From NCBI GenBank assembly GCA_937890595.1, contig CALADM010000026.1:1-53879 (forward strand): DNA of 53,879 nt, in the 5' to 3' direction. Under the pieces are notes generated by a model. It was not told the DNA's origin. It saw only the letters and a program-made list of their open reading frames with translations, and did not search any database. The DNA comes from CAJMNU01 sp905214855 (GTDB taxonomy: Bacteria; Bacillota; Clostridia; Lachnospirales; Lachnospiraceae). A program made the translations under genes and the position numbers. Position 1 is the first letter of the stretch. Each line of letters starts with the position of its first letter. Shown here one piece after another: positions 33,172 through 41,112 of the stretch.

Positions 33172-36100
33172 CTAGTTCCATCCTCCTGTTAAGATTGTTT
33201 TTCCTATATTTGCTTTTTCTCCTGTCCATACTCCTTTTTCATTGACTAAATAACCATCTGGAGTCACTGTTCCTGAATACATCGCCCCCTTTGTTCCATT
33301 GGAAACAGGATTAAAATAATACCAACTATCTAAAATCTCTCTCCATCCTATAGACATTGCTCCTTTATGACCATCCGAAACAGGATTGAGATAATACCAC
33401 AGACCATCCTGATCCAAAAACCACCCAGTTTCCATATGTCCCAATGTTCCATCTGAAACAGTATGTAAATGATACCAATGTTCATCTACATCTCTAAACC
33501 ATCCAATCTGCATATATCCCTGTTCGTCAAAATGATACCACTCTTCTTGAGTGCCATACTTTAAATACTGCCAGCAATTCTTTGGATATGTTCCATCTGC
33601 AAATTGATACCACCATCCCTTAGAATCCTGTTTCCACTCTCCTCTTCTATTTTCAGAATGTATCGAACTAGGACTGTTTCCTAAAATTACACTTCCACCA
33701 CTGCTGTTTCCGCTTCCACTGCTGCCTCCATTACCACTGCTGCCACCGCTATTTCCACTTCCACTGTTACCGTTTCCGCTGCTGCTTCCATTTCCACCAT
33801 CTCCCTGCGGTTTGTTCGTTGATCCCTGATCTTCTTGCTTTTTGTCATCTTCGGTTCCCGGTCTCTGATCTTCTCCATTGTCATACTGTTCATCATCTTC
33901 TGTTCCCCATTTTCCATCTTCTCCCGGACGAATATGACTTCCATCTCCTTTATCTATAAAATCATCTTTTGTTCCATACTTTCCATCCTCTCCTGAATAG
34001 ATTTTCTCATCGTCTTCTGTTATCGGTTTTTGATCACTTCCATTAAAATAATATTCATCATCCTCTGTTCCAAACTCACCATCTTTTCCCGGACGAATAT
34101 GAGAATTATTTCCCAGATCTTTTATATGTAAGCTCCACTTTGCTGTTAATGTGATATCTTGAGCCTCTTGATAAATTGTATCACAGTCAAACTCAGTTTC
34201 TGTTCCATTTAAAAACCACCCATCAAATTTATAATGTTCTTTTTTAGGAATTGGAAGTTCTCCAACTGCTGTATCAAATAATACTTTTTTCTGCCTGATC
34301 TGACACGTTCCTCCATTATGATCAAATACAATCTGATACTCTTCAGGTTTCCACTGTGCATACAAATGGATTTCTTCATCGTTTTGGGTCGTATAATTTA
34401 AGATCGTCTTCTCATCTATAAAAGTATCTCCTGTTCCATCTTCGTTGACTGACCATTCTGAAAAATGATATCCTCTTTTTGTATACTGATTTGGTGTAAG
34501 ACGCAGGGAAGTCCCATAAACATGCTCCTGTTTTCCCATATCTTCCCCTTCTCCGCTTCCGGGATGGAATACAAAGCTATAATGTATCGGACTCCATTGT
34601 GCTTTAAAATTTAATACTTCTCCTTGCTTTGCTGTTAGATTGCTAACCATTGCTCCATCTTCATATACTGTTTCCTTTTCATCTTTCCAACCATTAAAAA
34701 GATACCCTGTCTTTTTATACTGGTTTTTAGCCAGCGGTTTTTCTTCATCATATACAAATACGCTTTCCGCCATCTCTCCTTCACTGGCATAGTTTCCTGT
34801 ATAATGTACTTTATATGTAATGGGTTTCCACTGTGCATAGTAATCAGCTCCTCCCAGCGGCATCTTTGTTTGATCTGATATCTTCTCTCCCTGTGTCTTT
34901 TGTGTATACCATCCCTGAAAAAGATATCCTAATCGGCTGGAATCAGGCAGCTTTCCTAATTTTTCCATATATCCAATAGAAATTGCTTTTCCATCTGTAC
35001 CTCCGTTTCCATTAAAAATAGCTGTATAGATCTCCTTCGTCCAATGCGCATATAAACTCTGGTTTCCTATAGTAGTATATTGAGTATCTGCCTTAATCAA
35101 CTCTCCACCAATTGCTTCTGTATACCACCCATCAAAACGATATCCTGCCTTGACTGGCACTGGAAGCACCTCATAGGTCTCCCCATATGTAACTGTTTTC
35201 TGTGTAAGTTCCAGTGTTCCGCCTTCCGGCTGAAATGTTACAGTATATGTATTGGCTTTACGGGACAGTTCTTTCTGACATCTCGTACAACGAACCACCT
35301 GATATCCACCTTCTGATACAGCTTGTCCTTCCTGATGTCCTAATGGCTGGATCACCTCATCCACATTCTTTTGGCACATACTGCAAACTCCTTTCAGACT
35401 TCCAGCATTTTCGCATCCTGGCTCAGTACGCACCAAATCTCCTGTATGTACATGTGCTTTTATAGTCTCTGATGCAATATCTCCTGTAAAAATATGATTT
35501 CCTCTTGATTCATAACCAAACCCTGTACTGTCTGGATCTGGATCATTTTTATCTCCATTCCATAACTGCATCGCAAAACCACTCAATTGTGGTATTGGAT
35601 TTTTCACTGTGATTTCCAATTCAAACAGATTGCTGCCACCCTCTACATCGTCATAAACATAGTCATACTTTCCCTTCCATGTTACAGATTCTGCCCAAGT
35701 CATCCTTTTTGAACTGCTGTAATCAGGTTTTCCATCTTTATAGCTTCCATCCCAAATCACAGCATGAGGATTCTGTTCTGTATAAGTCATATCATTTTCC
35801 CCATTATTCGAAGAACAATATGCTCCCAATTCAATCAGATATCTATAATCTACATTGATCAGCCTATAACTGTCACCTACTTTTTTCTCATAACTGTGAC
35901 CAGTTGTCCAATCATCTCGATTAGCAACATTCGCATCACAGCTCCAACCCGCCCCTTGGAACAAAAAGATGCCATCTAAATGAGGTCGCTGTGTTTCCGC
36001 TCTTCCCTTCATGTAAATATGTATACTATCTCCCTGATGGCTCACTCTCTCTTCTAAACATGTAACTGCTCCCTTGCGCGCAGAAAGTAAAAAAGGATGT

Positions 36101-36777
36101 GCCACAACCGATAATATCTTTCCCTGTTCATCACATTCATACCATTGTGATTTTGGTATTTCCCCTTTCTGTCTGTTTAATGGATAACCATAAAAGAAAA
36201 AATGTTCTTCTTCACCAGAGCTCATCTTCCAGACATCATATCTGCTTCCATCTTCATTTTTCCCATACTCAGATACTTTTTCTAAAATTAGAAATTTTTC
36301 TTTTATCATACTTCTTAACTGCATCCTCTGTTCTTGTGTTGGCTCTTCATGCTGATATACATAGGGAGCTAATGTCCAATATTCTTCTTCTAAATCAAAC
36401 ATTTCCCGATTCTGTAACTTTCCAGACGAAGAACAGGCATACCATCCTATTTCTTCCTCCTGTCCTCTTAGTAAGATCCCATATATACGATATTGTATAT
36501 TCCCGTTACGGTCTGTAAAAGAGTAAACTCTTTTTCCATCATACAGTTTATGGAAATGATACCATTCCGGAACTTCTTGTGGAATAAGGGAGACAAATGA
36601 AATCGCATTTGACATAGAGGCGTTTGATGCTGTTCCCTTGTTTTTCCATACCATACTTTGTTCATCTTGAAACTTCTCTGCCGCATATACAGTATTCTCA
36701 TACTGCGGCATTGCAGGAATAGATGCCATTCCCATCACACAAGCCAAAATACCAGCTGTCTTTCTGTGCAGTCCCAT
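33172..36777 (-). CDS. secreted InlB B-repeat protein with choline-binding-type wall repeats
   Basis: A 1201-residue exported surface protein. Residues 1-33 are a signal peptide (MGLHRKTAGILACVMG). An unrecognised N-terminal region spans about 34-440. Two CxxC pairs (CSMC, CTRC; about 465-500) may bind zinc. Five InlB/Listeria-Bacteroides B-repeats cover about 510-883 (for example YRFDGWYTEA, YAQWKP). Residues 891-980 hold Asp/Gly-rich PGxDGxxGTEDDE units that look calcium-binding. A Gly/Ser/Asn linker (986-1033) leads to tryptophan-rich cell-wall-binding repeats (1049-1173; WYHFDEQGYMQIGW). No LPxTG anchor. The ATG at 36775-36777 has AGGAGG upstream; a longer start would bury the signal peptide. 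Probably an adhesin or wall-bound scaffold. Confidence 0.9.
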   Translation of the reverse strand: MGLHRKTAGILACVMGMASIPAMPQYENTVYAAEKFQDEQSMVWKNKGTASNASMSNAISFVSLIPQEVPEWYHFHKLYDGKRVYSFTDRNGNIQYRIYGILLRGQEEEIGWYACSSSGKLQNREMFDLEEEYWTLAPYVYQHEEPTQEQRMQLRSMIKEKFLILEKVSEYGKNEDGSRYDVWKMSSGEEEHFFFYGYPLNRQKGEIPKSQWYECDEQGKILSVVAHPFLLSARKGAVTCLEERVSHQGDSIHIYMKGRAETQRPHLDGIFLFQGAGWSCDANVANRDDWTTGHSYEKKVGDSYRLINVDYRYLIELGAYCSSNNGENDMTYTEQNPHAVIWDGSYKDGKPDYSSSKRMTWAESVTWKGKYDYVYDDVEGGSNLFELEITVKNPIPQLSGFAMQLWNGDKNDPDPDSTGFGYESRGNHIFTGDIASETIKAHVHTGDLVRTEPGCENAGSLKGVCSMCQKNVDEVIQPLGHQEGQAVSEGGYQVVRCTRCQKELSRKANTYTVTFQPEGGTLELTQKTVTYGETYEVLPVPVKAGYRFDGWYTEAIGGELIKADTQYTTIGNQSLYAHWTKEIYTAIFNGNGGTDGKAISIGYMEKLGKLPDSSRLGYLFQGWYTQKTQGEKISDQTKMPLGGADYYAQWKPITYKVHYTGNYASEGEMAESVFVYDEEKPLAKNQYKKTGYLFNGWKDEKETVYEDGAMVSNLTAKQGEVLNFKAQWSPIHYSFVFHPGSGEGEDMGKQEHVYGTSLRLTPNQYTKRGYHFSEWSVNEDGTGDTFIDEKTILNYTTQNDEEIHLYAQWKPEEYQIVFDHNGGTCQIRQKKVLFDTAVGELPIPKKEHYKFDGWFLNGTETEFDCDTIYQEAQDITLTAKWSLHIKDLGNNSHIRPGKDGEFGTEDDEYYFNGSDQKPITEDDEKIYSGEDGKYGTKDDFIDKGDGSHIRPGEDGKWGTEDDEQYDNGEDQRPGTEDDKKQEDQGSTNKPQGDGGNGSSSGNGNSGSGNSGGSSGNGGSSGSGNSSGGSVILGNSPSSIHSENRRGEWKQDSKGWWYQFADGTYPKNCWQYLKYGTQEEWYHFDEQGYMQIGWFRDVDEHWYHLHTVSDGTLGHMETGWFLDQDGLWYYLNPVSDGHKGAMSIGWREILDSWYYFNPVSNGTKGAMYSGTVTPDGYLVNEKGVWTGEKANIGKTILTGGWN

Positions 36778-37307
36778 AATAATTCCTCCTGTTTTCCCTG
36801 CCTCTTCTTTTATCAGCTGTTCTTCCACAATTGCTCTTTATATCATATCCATTTATTACATTACTCTTTTTATTCTGTTGGATAAAATAGGAGGTTCCAT
36901 TCCCTTGAAATGATGAAGAAATTTCTTGATCTGCTTTAAGAAAAGCTCTGTTTTCCTAATAATATATAAAAAAATAGAATGTAAGATACATGTCAGAACA
37001 TAAAACCTTCTCATATAGTATCTATAAAATGCCTGAAACTATATAATACAACCATATAAAAAATCAAAATCACAAAAGTAATTGGGTATAAATCGACATG
37101 TTTTAGAAAACCTCAAAATGTATATCAGAGTAATAAGAAGCGCAACCAAAATCAGAAATGCAGTTTTATTTTTGATAGTTTCAGCATATCATATTTTTCT
37201 TATTTTGTAAAGTTCTTTATTTTGTTTCTTTTTAAGTTATTATATCTGATCACTTTCATCTTTTCATTTCTTATAAATGAAAGAAATATTATACTATATT
37301 TACTTAC
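36778..37307. other. 530-base AT-rich intergenic region
   Basis: No supportable gene. Near its left end it must hold the promoter of the surface-protein gene; TATGAT and TATAAA occur near 36840 but no good -35 pairs with them. An 8-bp inverted repeat (TTTCATTT...AAATGAAA, 37262-37282) has no U-tract. A minus-strand frame from an ATG at 37187 looks membrane-like at first but stops after about 11 codons. Confidence 0.5.
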
Positions 37308-37342
37308 AAAAAAAGCCAATCCTAACTATTTAGAAAGGATTG
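37308..37342 (-). terminator. terminator of the TetR/membrane-protein operon
   Basis: CAATCCT and AGGATTG (37318-37323 region and 37336-37342) pair; on the minus strand GC and seven T follow. It lies 13 bases past the last gene. Confidence 0.75.
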
Positions 37343-37354
37343 ACTCTCAAACTC

Positions 37355-37780
37355 TTATTTTTTTCTGTCTGTTGGACTCTTCTTTAATGCTGAAAAAAGC
37401 ATGAACAGTGATATTGTAATCAAAATATGAGAAATACCCGCTATTCCTGAAATCATAGCATTAGTTGATTTTGTAAGTTCCAGCTCCAACACCTGCATGA
37501 TTCCTCGAACCATCATCATACAGACCATAAATGGTAAGGAAATGTTATAAAGCAGATAAAAACGTTTAAACTTTTTACTTTCTGCCAGCCCTGCCTCCTG
37601 ATTGCAGAATAAAGATAAAATAAGAAAAAGAAACATACCAAGAACAAACAGATGTGTATGAAGATATCCCAGTACTGTTCTTCCAAAAAATCCATTTATC
37701 TTTGTAAACTCTCTATAAAACACGCCTGCTGTAATTGCCAAAACAAAATAAATCATAGCGGTATTTAACATTTTTTTCAT
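37355..37780 (-). CDS. DUF2871-like membrane protein
   Basis: A 141-residue protein with four hydrophobic helices. Its opening (MLNTAMIYFVLAITAGVFYR) and GYLHTHLFVLGMFLFLILSL resemble the DUF2871 family; the HTH in the second helix could bind a metal or haem, which is speculation. The ATG overlaps the upstream stop as ATGA, so translation is coupled to the 222-residue membrane protein. The last residues (SPTDRKK) are cytoplasmic and basic. Function unknown. A longer TTG-initiated reading is unlikely because it would overlap the upstream gene by over 100 bases. Confidence 0.82.
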   Translation of the reverse strand: MKKMLNTAMIYFVLAITAGVFYREFTKINGFFGRTVLGYLHTHLFVLGMFLFLILSLFCNQEAGLAESKKFKRFYLLYNISLPFMVCMMMVRGIMQVLELELTKSTNAMISGIAGISHILITISLFMLFSALKKSPTDRKK

Positions 37781-38445
37781 TTTTTTCTTTCCTTTCTCAT
37801 AGCTTGATAACCAATCAAGACAGTCCATACATAAGCACATGTCTTTGGAATCATCAGCATACCAATCATAGGAATACAATCTGCCCAAAGTACAACAGGA
37901 ATATAGAATCCAAAACTAAGTACAATCGTCAGCCACATATATTTAAACTCAGTATCTTTGTGTTCTTTTGCACTTTTATAAAATAAAAGAATAATCAATA
38001 ATCCTAACAGAGCAAAAGGAATATTACGATAAATTCCCCATGAAAGCGGTGCATTAGCACTCAACCACGCATTCTGTGGAAACAGACACAATACAATACG
38101 AAGTGCAGACAGAATATAAATCACAGCAGTAATCTGATTCTGTCCCTTAATGTTATATCGAATCCTCCATACATAATACAAAATAATATAGAAAATTGTC
38201 ATGGTGATAGATGTAATAAATTTCCCTGTACCCAAAGCTACAGTGAAATTCTCAAGCCCAGTCGTACAAAGTGCAACTGCTCGTGGAATCAGATGAAAAG
38301 AATCCCCCGCTCCAAGTACAACCGCCATAATACCAAAGAGTTTATACTCTTTATTTCCATTACTTTTTACGATCATAGTGATTCCAATGCTGATAACCAA
38401 AATTAAATATATGGCATCAAAAAGTGTTTCTACAACAGCCTGCAT
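37777..38445 (-). CDS. seven-helix membrane protein, unknown
   Basis: A 222-residue protein with about seven hydrophobic helices and short loops. Landmarks are LFGIMAVVLGAGDSFHLIPR and FYIPVVLWADCIPMIGMLMI, with several His, Asp and Cys near helices. I do not recognise a named family. The ATG at 38443-38445 has AAGGAGG about 8 bases upstream; the ATG further up is part of the operator palindrome. It leads a two-gene operon with the DUF2871-like gene and sits behind a copy of the TetR-type palindrome, so it is probably the TetR regulator's target. Transport or small-molecule sensing is possible, unproven. Confidence 0.8.
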   Translation of the reverse strand: MQAVVETLFDAIYLILVISIGITMIVKSNGNKEYKLFGIMAVVLGAGDSFHLIPRAVALCTTGLENFTVALGTGKFITSITMTIFYIILYYVWRIRYNIKGQNQITAVIYILSALRIVLCLFPQNAWLSANAPLSWGIYRNIPFALLGLLIILLFYKSAKEHKDTEFKYMWLTIVLSFGFYIPVVLWADCIPMIGMLMIPKTCAYVWTVLIGYQAMRKERKK

Positions 38446-38461
38446 AAATAATTCCTCCTTT

Positions 38462-38479
38462 TGAACATAGTTCATTTTA
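38462..38479 (-). promoter_or_regulatory. operator and -10 box of the membrane-protein operon
   Basis: TGAACATAGTTCA (38462-38474) is a 5-3-5 palindrome. On the minus strand it directly abuts TAAAAT (38474-38479), a -10 box, sharing one base. The -35 region is poor. The same palindrome at the same offset from a -10 box precedes the tetR gene. Confidence 0.6.
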
Positions 38480-38490
38480 GTTTTTTAAGA

Positions 38491-38514
38491 AAGAGCTCCA
38501 TATATGGAACTCTT
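38491..38514 (-). terminator. hairpin after tetR
   Basis: AAGAG and CTCTT flank the perfect 12-base palindrome TCCATATATGGA (38497-38508). A T-rich run follows on either strand. It lies 26 bases past the tetR stop and just upstream of the next promoter. Confidence 0.5.
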
Positions 38515-38539
38515 TTTTACAGCAAAACACATTGCTAGA

Positions 38540-39100
38540 TCATGATCCATACAATACTCTGCGGATCATCCCCAAGATTCCATCACAATCATACTTGTGC
38601 TGCAATAATGCTGAAATCATCAGGGAAAAAATAATCTCCACAAACTTTCTCTGAGTAAATGTTTCATCAAACACATTCGGAAGTACTTTTTTATCCTTCA
38701 TCAAAACCATATAAAATCCATCCTGAATATGCTGCCATGACTGTGCCATACGCTGCTGCCCGCCTGTTTTGCTCTCTCCAATAAAACTCATAGAATGCAG
38801 TGTAAAAAAGCCAGGATATTTCTCATCTCCCCATCTCATCCGCTCAAATGCCCATTCCACACAATCATCAAAACATTCAAACATTTGCTGATCTGAAAAA
38901 TGAAAAATATCACACCAGACACTCTCTACGATTGCAACGATCAAATCTGATTTAGATCCAAAATAATTATATATAGATCCAACAGAAATATAGCACTCTT
39001 TTGCCAGTGTCCTAATATTCATAGCTGCCCAACCTTGTTCTTGGATAAGCTCACGGCTTACTTTCAAAATTGCTTCCTTGGAAGTAACAATGGTATTCAA
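38540..39100 (-). CDS. TetR-family transcriptional regulator
   Basis: A 186-residue repressor-type protein. The N-terminal helix-turn-helix (about 8-50) includes AAMNIRTLAKECYISVGSIYNYFGSKSDL, whose recognition helix SVGSIYNYF is typical; the rest is an all-helical ligand and dimer domain. The start is TTG at 39098-39100, with GGAGG 7 bases upstream. It has a consensus promoter overlapped by a palindrome and is followed by a membrane-protein pair carrying the same palindrome, which together suggest autorepression and local control. The ligand is unknown. Confidence 0.9.
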   Translation of the reverse strand: MNTIVTSKEAILKVSRELIQEQGWAAMNIRTLAKECYISVGSIYNYFGSKSDLIVAIVESVWCDIFHFSDQQMFECFDDCVEWAFERMRWGDEKYPGFFTLHSMSFIGESKTGGQQRMAQSWQHIQDGFYMVLMKDKKVLPNVFDETFTQRKFVEIIFSLMISALLQHKYDCDGILGMIRRVLYGS

Positions 39101-39120
39101 ACATACACCTCCTCGCAAAT

Positions 39121-39161
39121 TGAACTTTGTTCATTATAGTAAATCACCCACCATTTGTCAA
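39121..39161 (-). promoter_or_regulatory. tetR promoter with overlapping palindromic operator
   Basis: TTGACA (39156-39161) and TATAAT (39133-39138), both perfect, are 17 bases apart on the minus strand. TGAACTTTGTTCA (39121-39133), a 5-3-5 palindrome, begins at the last base of the -10 box, covering the transcription start. Confidence 0.75.
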
Positions 39162-39174
39162 GTGTTTTCTTTAC

Positions 39175-39215
39175 AAAAAAAGAGAGAGCTACAGATATTC
39201 TGCACATCTCTCTTT
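39175..39215 (-). terminator. mgtE terminator
   Basis: On the minus strand AAGAGAG pairs with CTCTCTT around a partly paired middle (GCAGA/TCTGT), and seven T follow. It lies 100 bases past the mgtE stop. Confidence 0.6.
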
Positions 39216-39314
39216 TATTTTTCTATTTTCTTTTATCTATTCTTTATTATAATAGCCATTAACCTTTCATCAAGGTTCTTATTATTCTGTCAATCACATA
39301 TATCTTTTTTCCGA

Positions 39315-40670
39315 TCACGCCAGATTCAGCAATCTGCATGCCAGCTGAAAATAGACAACCAAACTAAATGCATCTACAATTGTAGTGATCAGCGGTGCTG
39401 CCATGATCGCCGGATCCATCTTCAGTTTTTTAGCAATGATCGGCAATGTACATCCAATCGTTTTTGCTAAAATTACTGTTACAAACAGGCTCAATACCAC
39501 AGTAAGACAGATCATATACTGCCCTGGATAAGTCAAGATCAAACGAATAAAATTCACAAGACCAAGCAGAACCCCTACAATAGTACCTACTCTTAATTCT
39601 TTCCAAAGTACCTTTAAAATATCTCTTGGCTCAATCTCACCAACTGCCATACCACGGATGATTAGTGTACTGCTCTGACTTCCGGCATTCCCCCCTGTAT
39701 CTGTCAGCATTGGAATAAATGTTACCAAAAGCGGAATCACAGAAAATGCATTTTCATACTTTGCCAAAATCCCTCCTGTCAGCATACTGCTAATCATCAA
39801 GATGAGCAGCCATGCAATACGGTTTTTTGCAAGCTGAAATACACTGGTCTTTAAATATGGCTTTTCACTTGGTGTCATTGCTGCCATTTTTTCAAAGTCT
39901 TCTGTTGCTTCCTGCTCCATGACATCCACAATGTCATCAACAGTCACGATTCCTACCAAGCGATCCTCTTTGTCCACAACTGGCATGGACAACAGATCAT
40001 ATTTATTAAATTTATCTGCAACGATCTCCTGATCCTCTGTAGTCATGGCTGTGATCACATGAACATCCATAATATCACCAATAATAGTCTCATAAGGATG
40101 CATCAAAAGATCTTTCACTGTAACAACGCCCTCTAGTTTACGTTTAGGATCCATAACATAGCAAGTATAAATCGTTTCTTTGTCTACACCATTTTTTCGG
40201 ATATAGGCAAATGCCTCTTCAACAGTCATACTGCTGCGAAGCCCCACATACTCTGCTGTCATAATACTTCCAGCGCTGTTTTCTGGATATTGAAGAAATT
40301 GATTGATTAAAGCCCTTGTCCCTGGTGTAATATTCTGCAAAATTCTTTTTACAACAATGGCAGGCAACTCCTCCAGCATATCCACCGCATCATCAACATA
40401 CAGATCTTCTATGATCTGTTTTAACTCATTATCATTGATTCCATTGATGATATGCTGTTGATCTTCCACTTCCAAAAAAGCAAATACATCTGCTGCCTGA
40501 TCCTTTGGCAGCATACGAAAAACAAGCAGCTTTTTTTCTTCATCCAATTCTGCTAAAAAATCAGCGATATCTGCCTCATTTAATTCTATCAATGCTGCTT
40601 TTAACTGTCTGTACTGTTTTTGCTCTAAAAAATCAAACAGTTCTTCCCATTTCATCTCATTTTCTAACAT
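39315..40670 (-). CDS. mgtE: MgtE-family magnesium transporter
   Basis: A Mg2+-gated magnesium channel of 451 residues. The cytoplasmic MgtE N domain (about 25-125, ALIELNEADIADFLAELDEE) is followed by a CBS pair (about 130-255; MTAEYVGLRSSMTVEEAF and MDVHVITAMTTEDQ), a connecting plug helix, and five membrane helices from about 285. The pore signature is DTGGNAGSQSSTLIIRGMA, with a later conserved Asp in TTIVDAFSLV. The ATG at 40668-40670 has GGAGG 8 bases upstream; a TTG five codons earlier sits on that site. A leader of about 300 bases with its own promoter, a small frame and alternative pairings precedes it; no M-box was recognised. Confidence 0.96.
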   Translation of the reverse strand: MLENEMKWEELFDFLEQKQYRQLKAALIELNEADIADFLAELDEEKKLLVFRMLPKDQAADVFAFLEVEDQQHIINGINDNELKQIIEDLYVDDAVDMLEELPAIVVKRILQNITPGTRALINQFLQYPENSAGSIMTAEYVGLRSSMTVEEAFAYIRKNGVDKETIYTCYVMDPKRKLEGVVTVKDLLMHPYETIIGDIMDVHVITAMTTEDQEIVADKFNKYDLLSMPVVDKEDRLVGIVTVDDIVDVMEQEATEDFEKMAAMTPSEKPYLKTSVFQLAKNRIAWLLILMISSMLTGGILAKYENAFSVIPLLVTFIPMLTDTGGNAGSQSSTLIIRGMAVGEIEPRDILKVLWKELRVGTIVGVLLGLVNFIRLILTYPGQYMICLTVVLSLFVTVILAKTIGCTLPIIAKKLKMDPAIMAAPLITTIVDAFSLVVYFQLACRLLNLA

Positions 40671-40979
40671 CGCTTCTTCCTCCAAATATTCAATTTTTTT
40701 GATTATCTGGAAGCAGAAATATTCTATATTCTCTTTTTACGGCAGCAGCATTATGACTTTATCTACATGCATACTGCGTTTTTGATGCAATTGACCTCTT
40801 TTTTGCATCATACAACAAAGCAAACACTCTGCTGCCCTACTAGGAGGATATCCGTTATCTGCTTCCTGCCCGCAACTTCGGTCTTCCATAATGCTACTCC
40901 TTTCTTTCATGAGAGTAAGATCAAATATTTTTTAACCTTAACATCTCTTCATTTTATCAAATCTATGAGGATAAATCCC
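40671..40979 (-). ncRNA. structured mgtE leader with alternative pairings
   Basis: Read on the minus strand, GGCAGCAG (40829-40836) can pair with CTGCTGCC (40741-40748), enclosing a hairpin TTGATGCAA-type stem (TGATGCAA 40783-40790 with TTGCATCA 40803-40810). The segment CTGCTTCC (40709-40716) is perfectly complementary to GGAAGCAG inside the small frame (40859-40866) and pairs at 7 of 8 positions with GGAAGAAG (40673-40680), which overlaps the mgtE Shine-Dalgarno. The two pairings exclude each other, so the leader could open or close mgtE translation. All pairings were found by eye. Confidence 0.5.
40737..40889 (-). CDS. small frame in the mgtE leader, 50 codons
   Basis: A 50-residue frame whose ATG has AAAGGAG with 7 bases of spacing. 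The N-terminus is acidic (MEDRSCGQEAD), then NGYPPSR with a Pro-Pro pair, a Cys/Met-rich middle (AAECLLCCMMQK), and a C-terminus ending MLLP directly before TAA. Acidic and proline residues near the start are known to destabilise ribosomes at low Mg2+ in enterobacterial MgtL, and a terminal proline can slow release; both are parallels, not homology. The frame covers one arm of each alternative hairpin in the leader, so ribosome position would affect folding. I know of no described family. Confidence 0.5.
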   Translation of the reverse strand: MEDRSCGQEADNGYPPSRAAECLLCCMMQKRGQLHQKRSMHVDKVIMLLP

Positions 40980-40985
40980 TTTTTC

Positions 40986-41013
40986 ATTATAAACATTTTT
41001 TTTCAGAAAGCAA
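40986..41013 (-). promoter_or_regulatory. mgtE leader promoter
   Basis: TTGCTT (41008-41013) and TATAAT (40986-40991) on the minus strand with a 16-base spacer. Expected start near 40979, giving a 309-base leader to mgtE. Confidence 0.6.
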
Positions 41014-41112
41014 GTTAATTTTTTATGAACAAAAAAGTACCCCAAACTGCTTTGTTCAGGATACTCCTCTGTATACTTTAATTTATTTTCACTTAAAACA
41101 CAGATACAAATT

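Noticed and set aside
33687..33944. Glu/Val/Ala-rich 85-codon frame inside the surface protein gene
   Set aside because: Shifted reading of the Gly/Ser linker and acidic repeats.
36658..36885. Plus-strand frames opposite the surface-protein signal peptide and many other antisense frames
   Set aside because: Composition is that of reverse-complemented coding DNA (Cys, His, Phe, Ser rich) and none has a ribosome site.
37039..37187. Small membrane protein in the 36.8-37.3 kb gap
   Set aside because: A hydrophobic translation appears only if a base is skipped; in frame it stops after about 11 codons, and there is no ribosome site.
40671..40979. M-box (ykoK) magnesium riboswitch ahead of mgtE
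   Set aside because: The hallmark GGTGAGGCTCC-type segment and the following conserved loops are not present on the minus strand; GCTGCTGCC alone is not enough.
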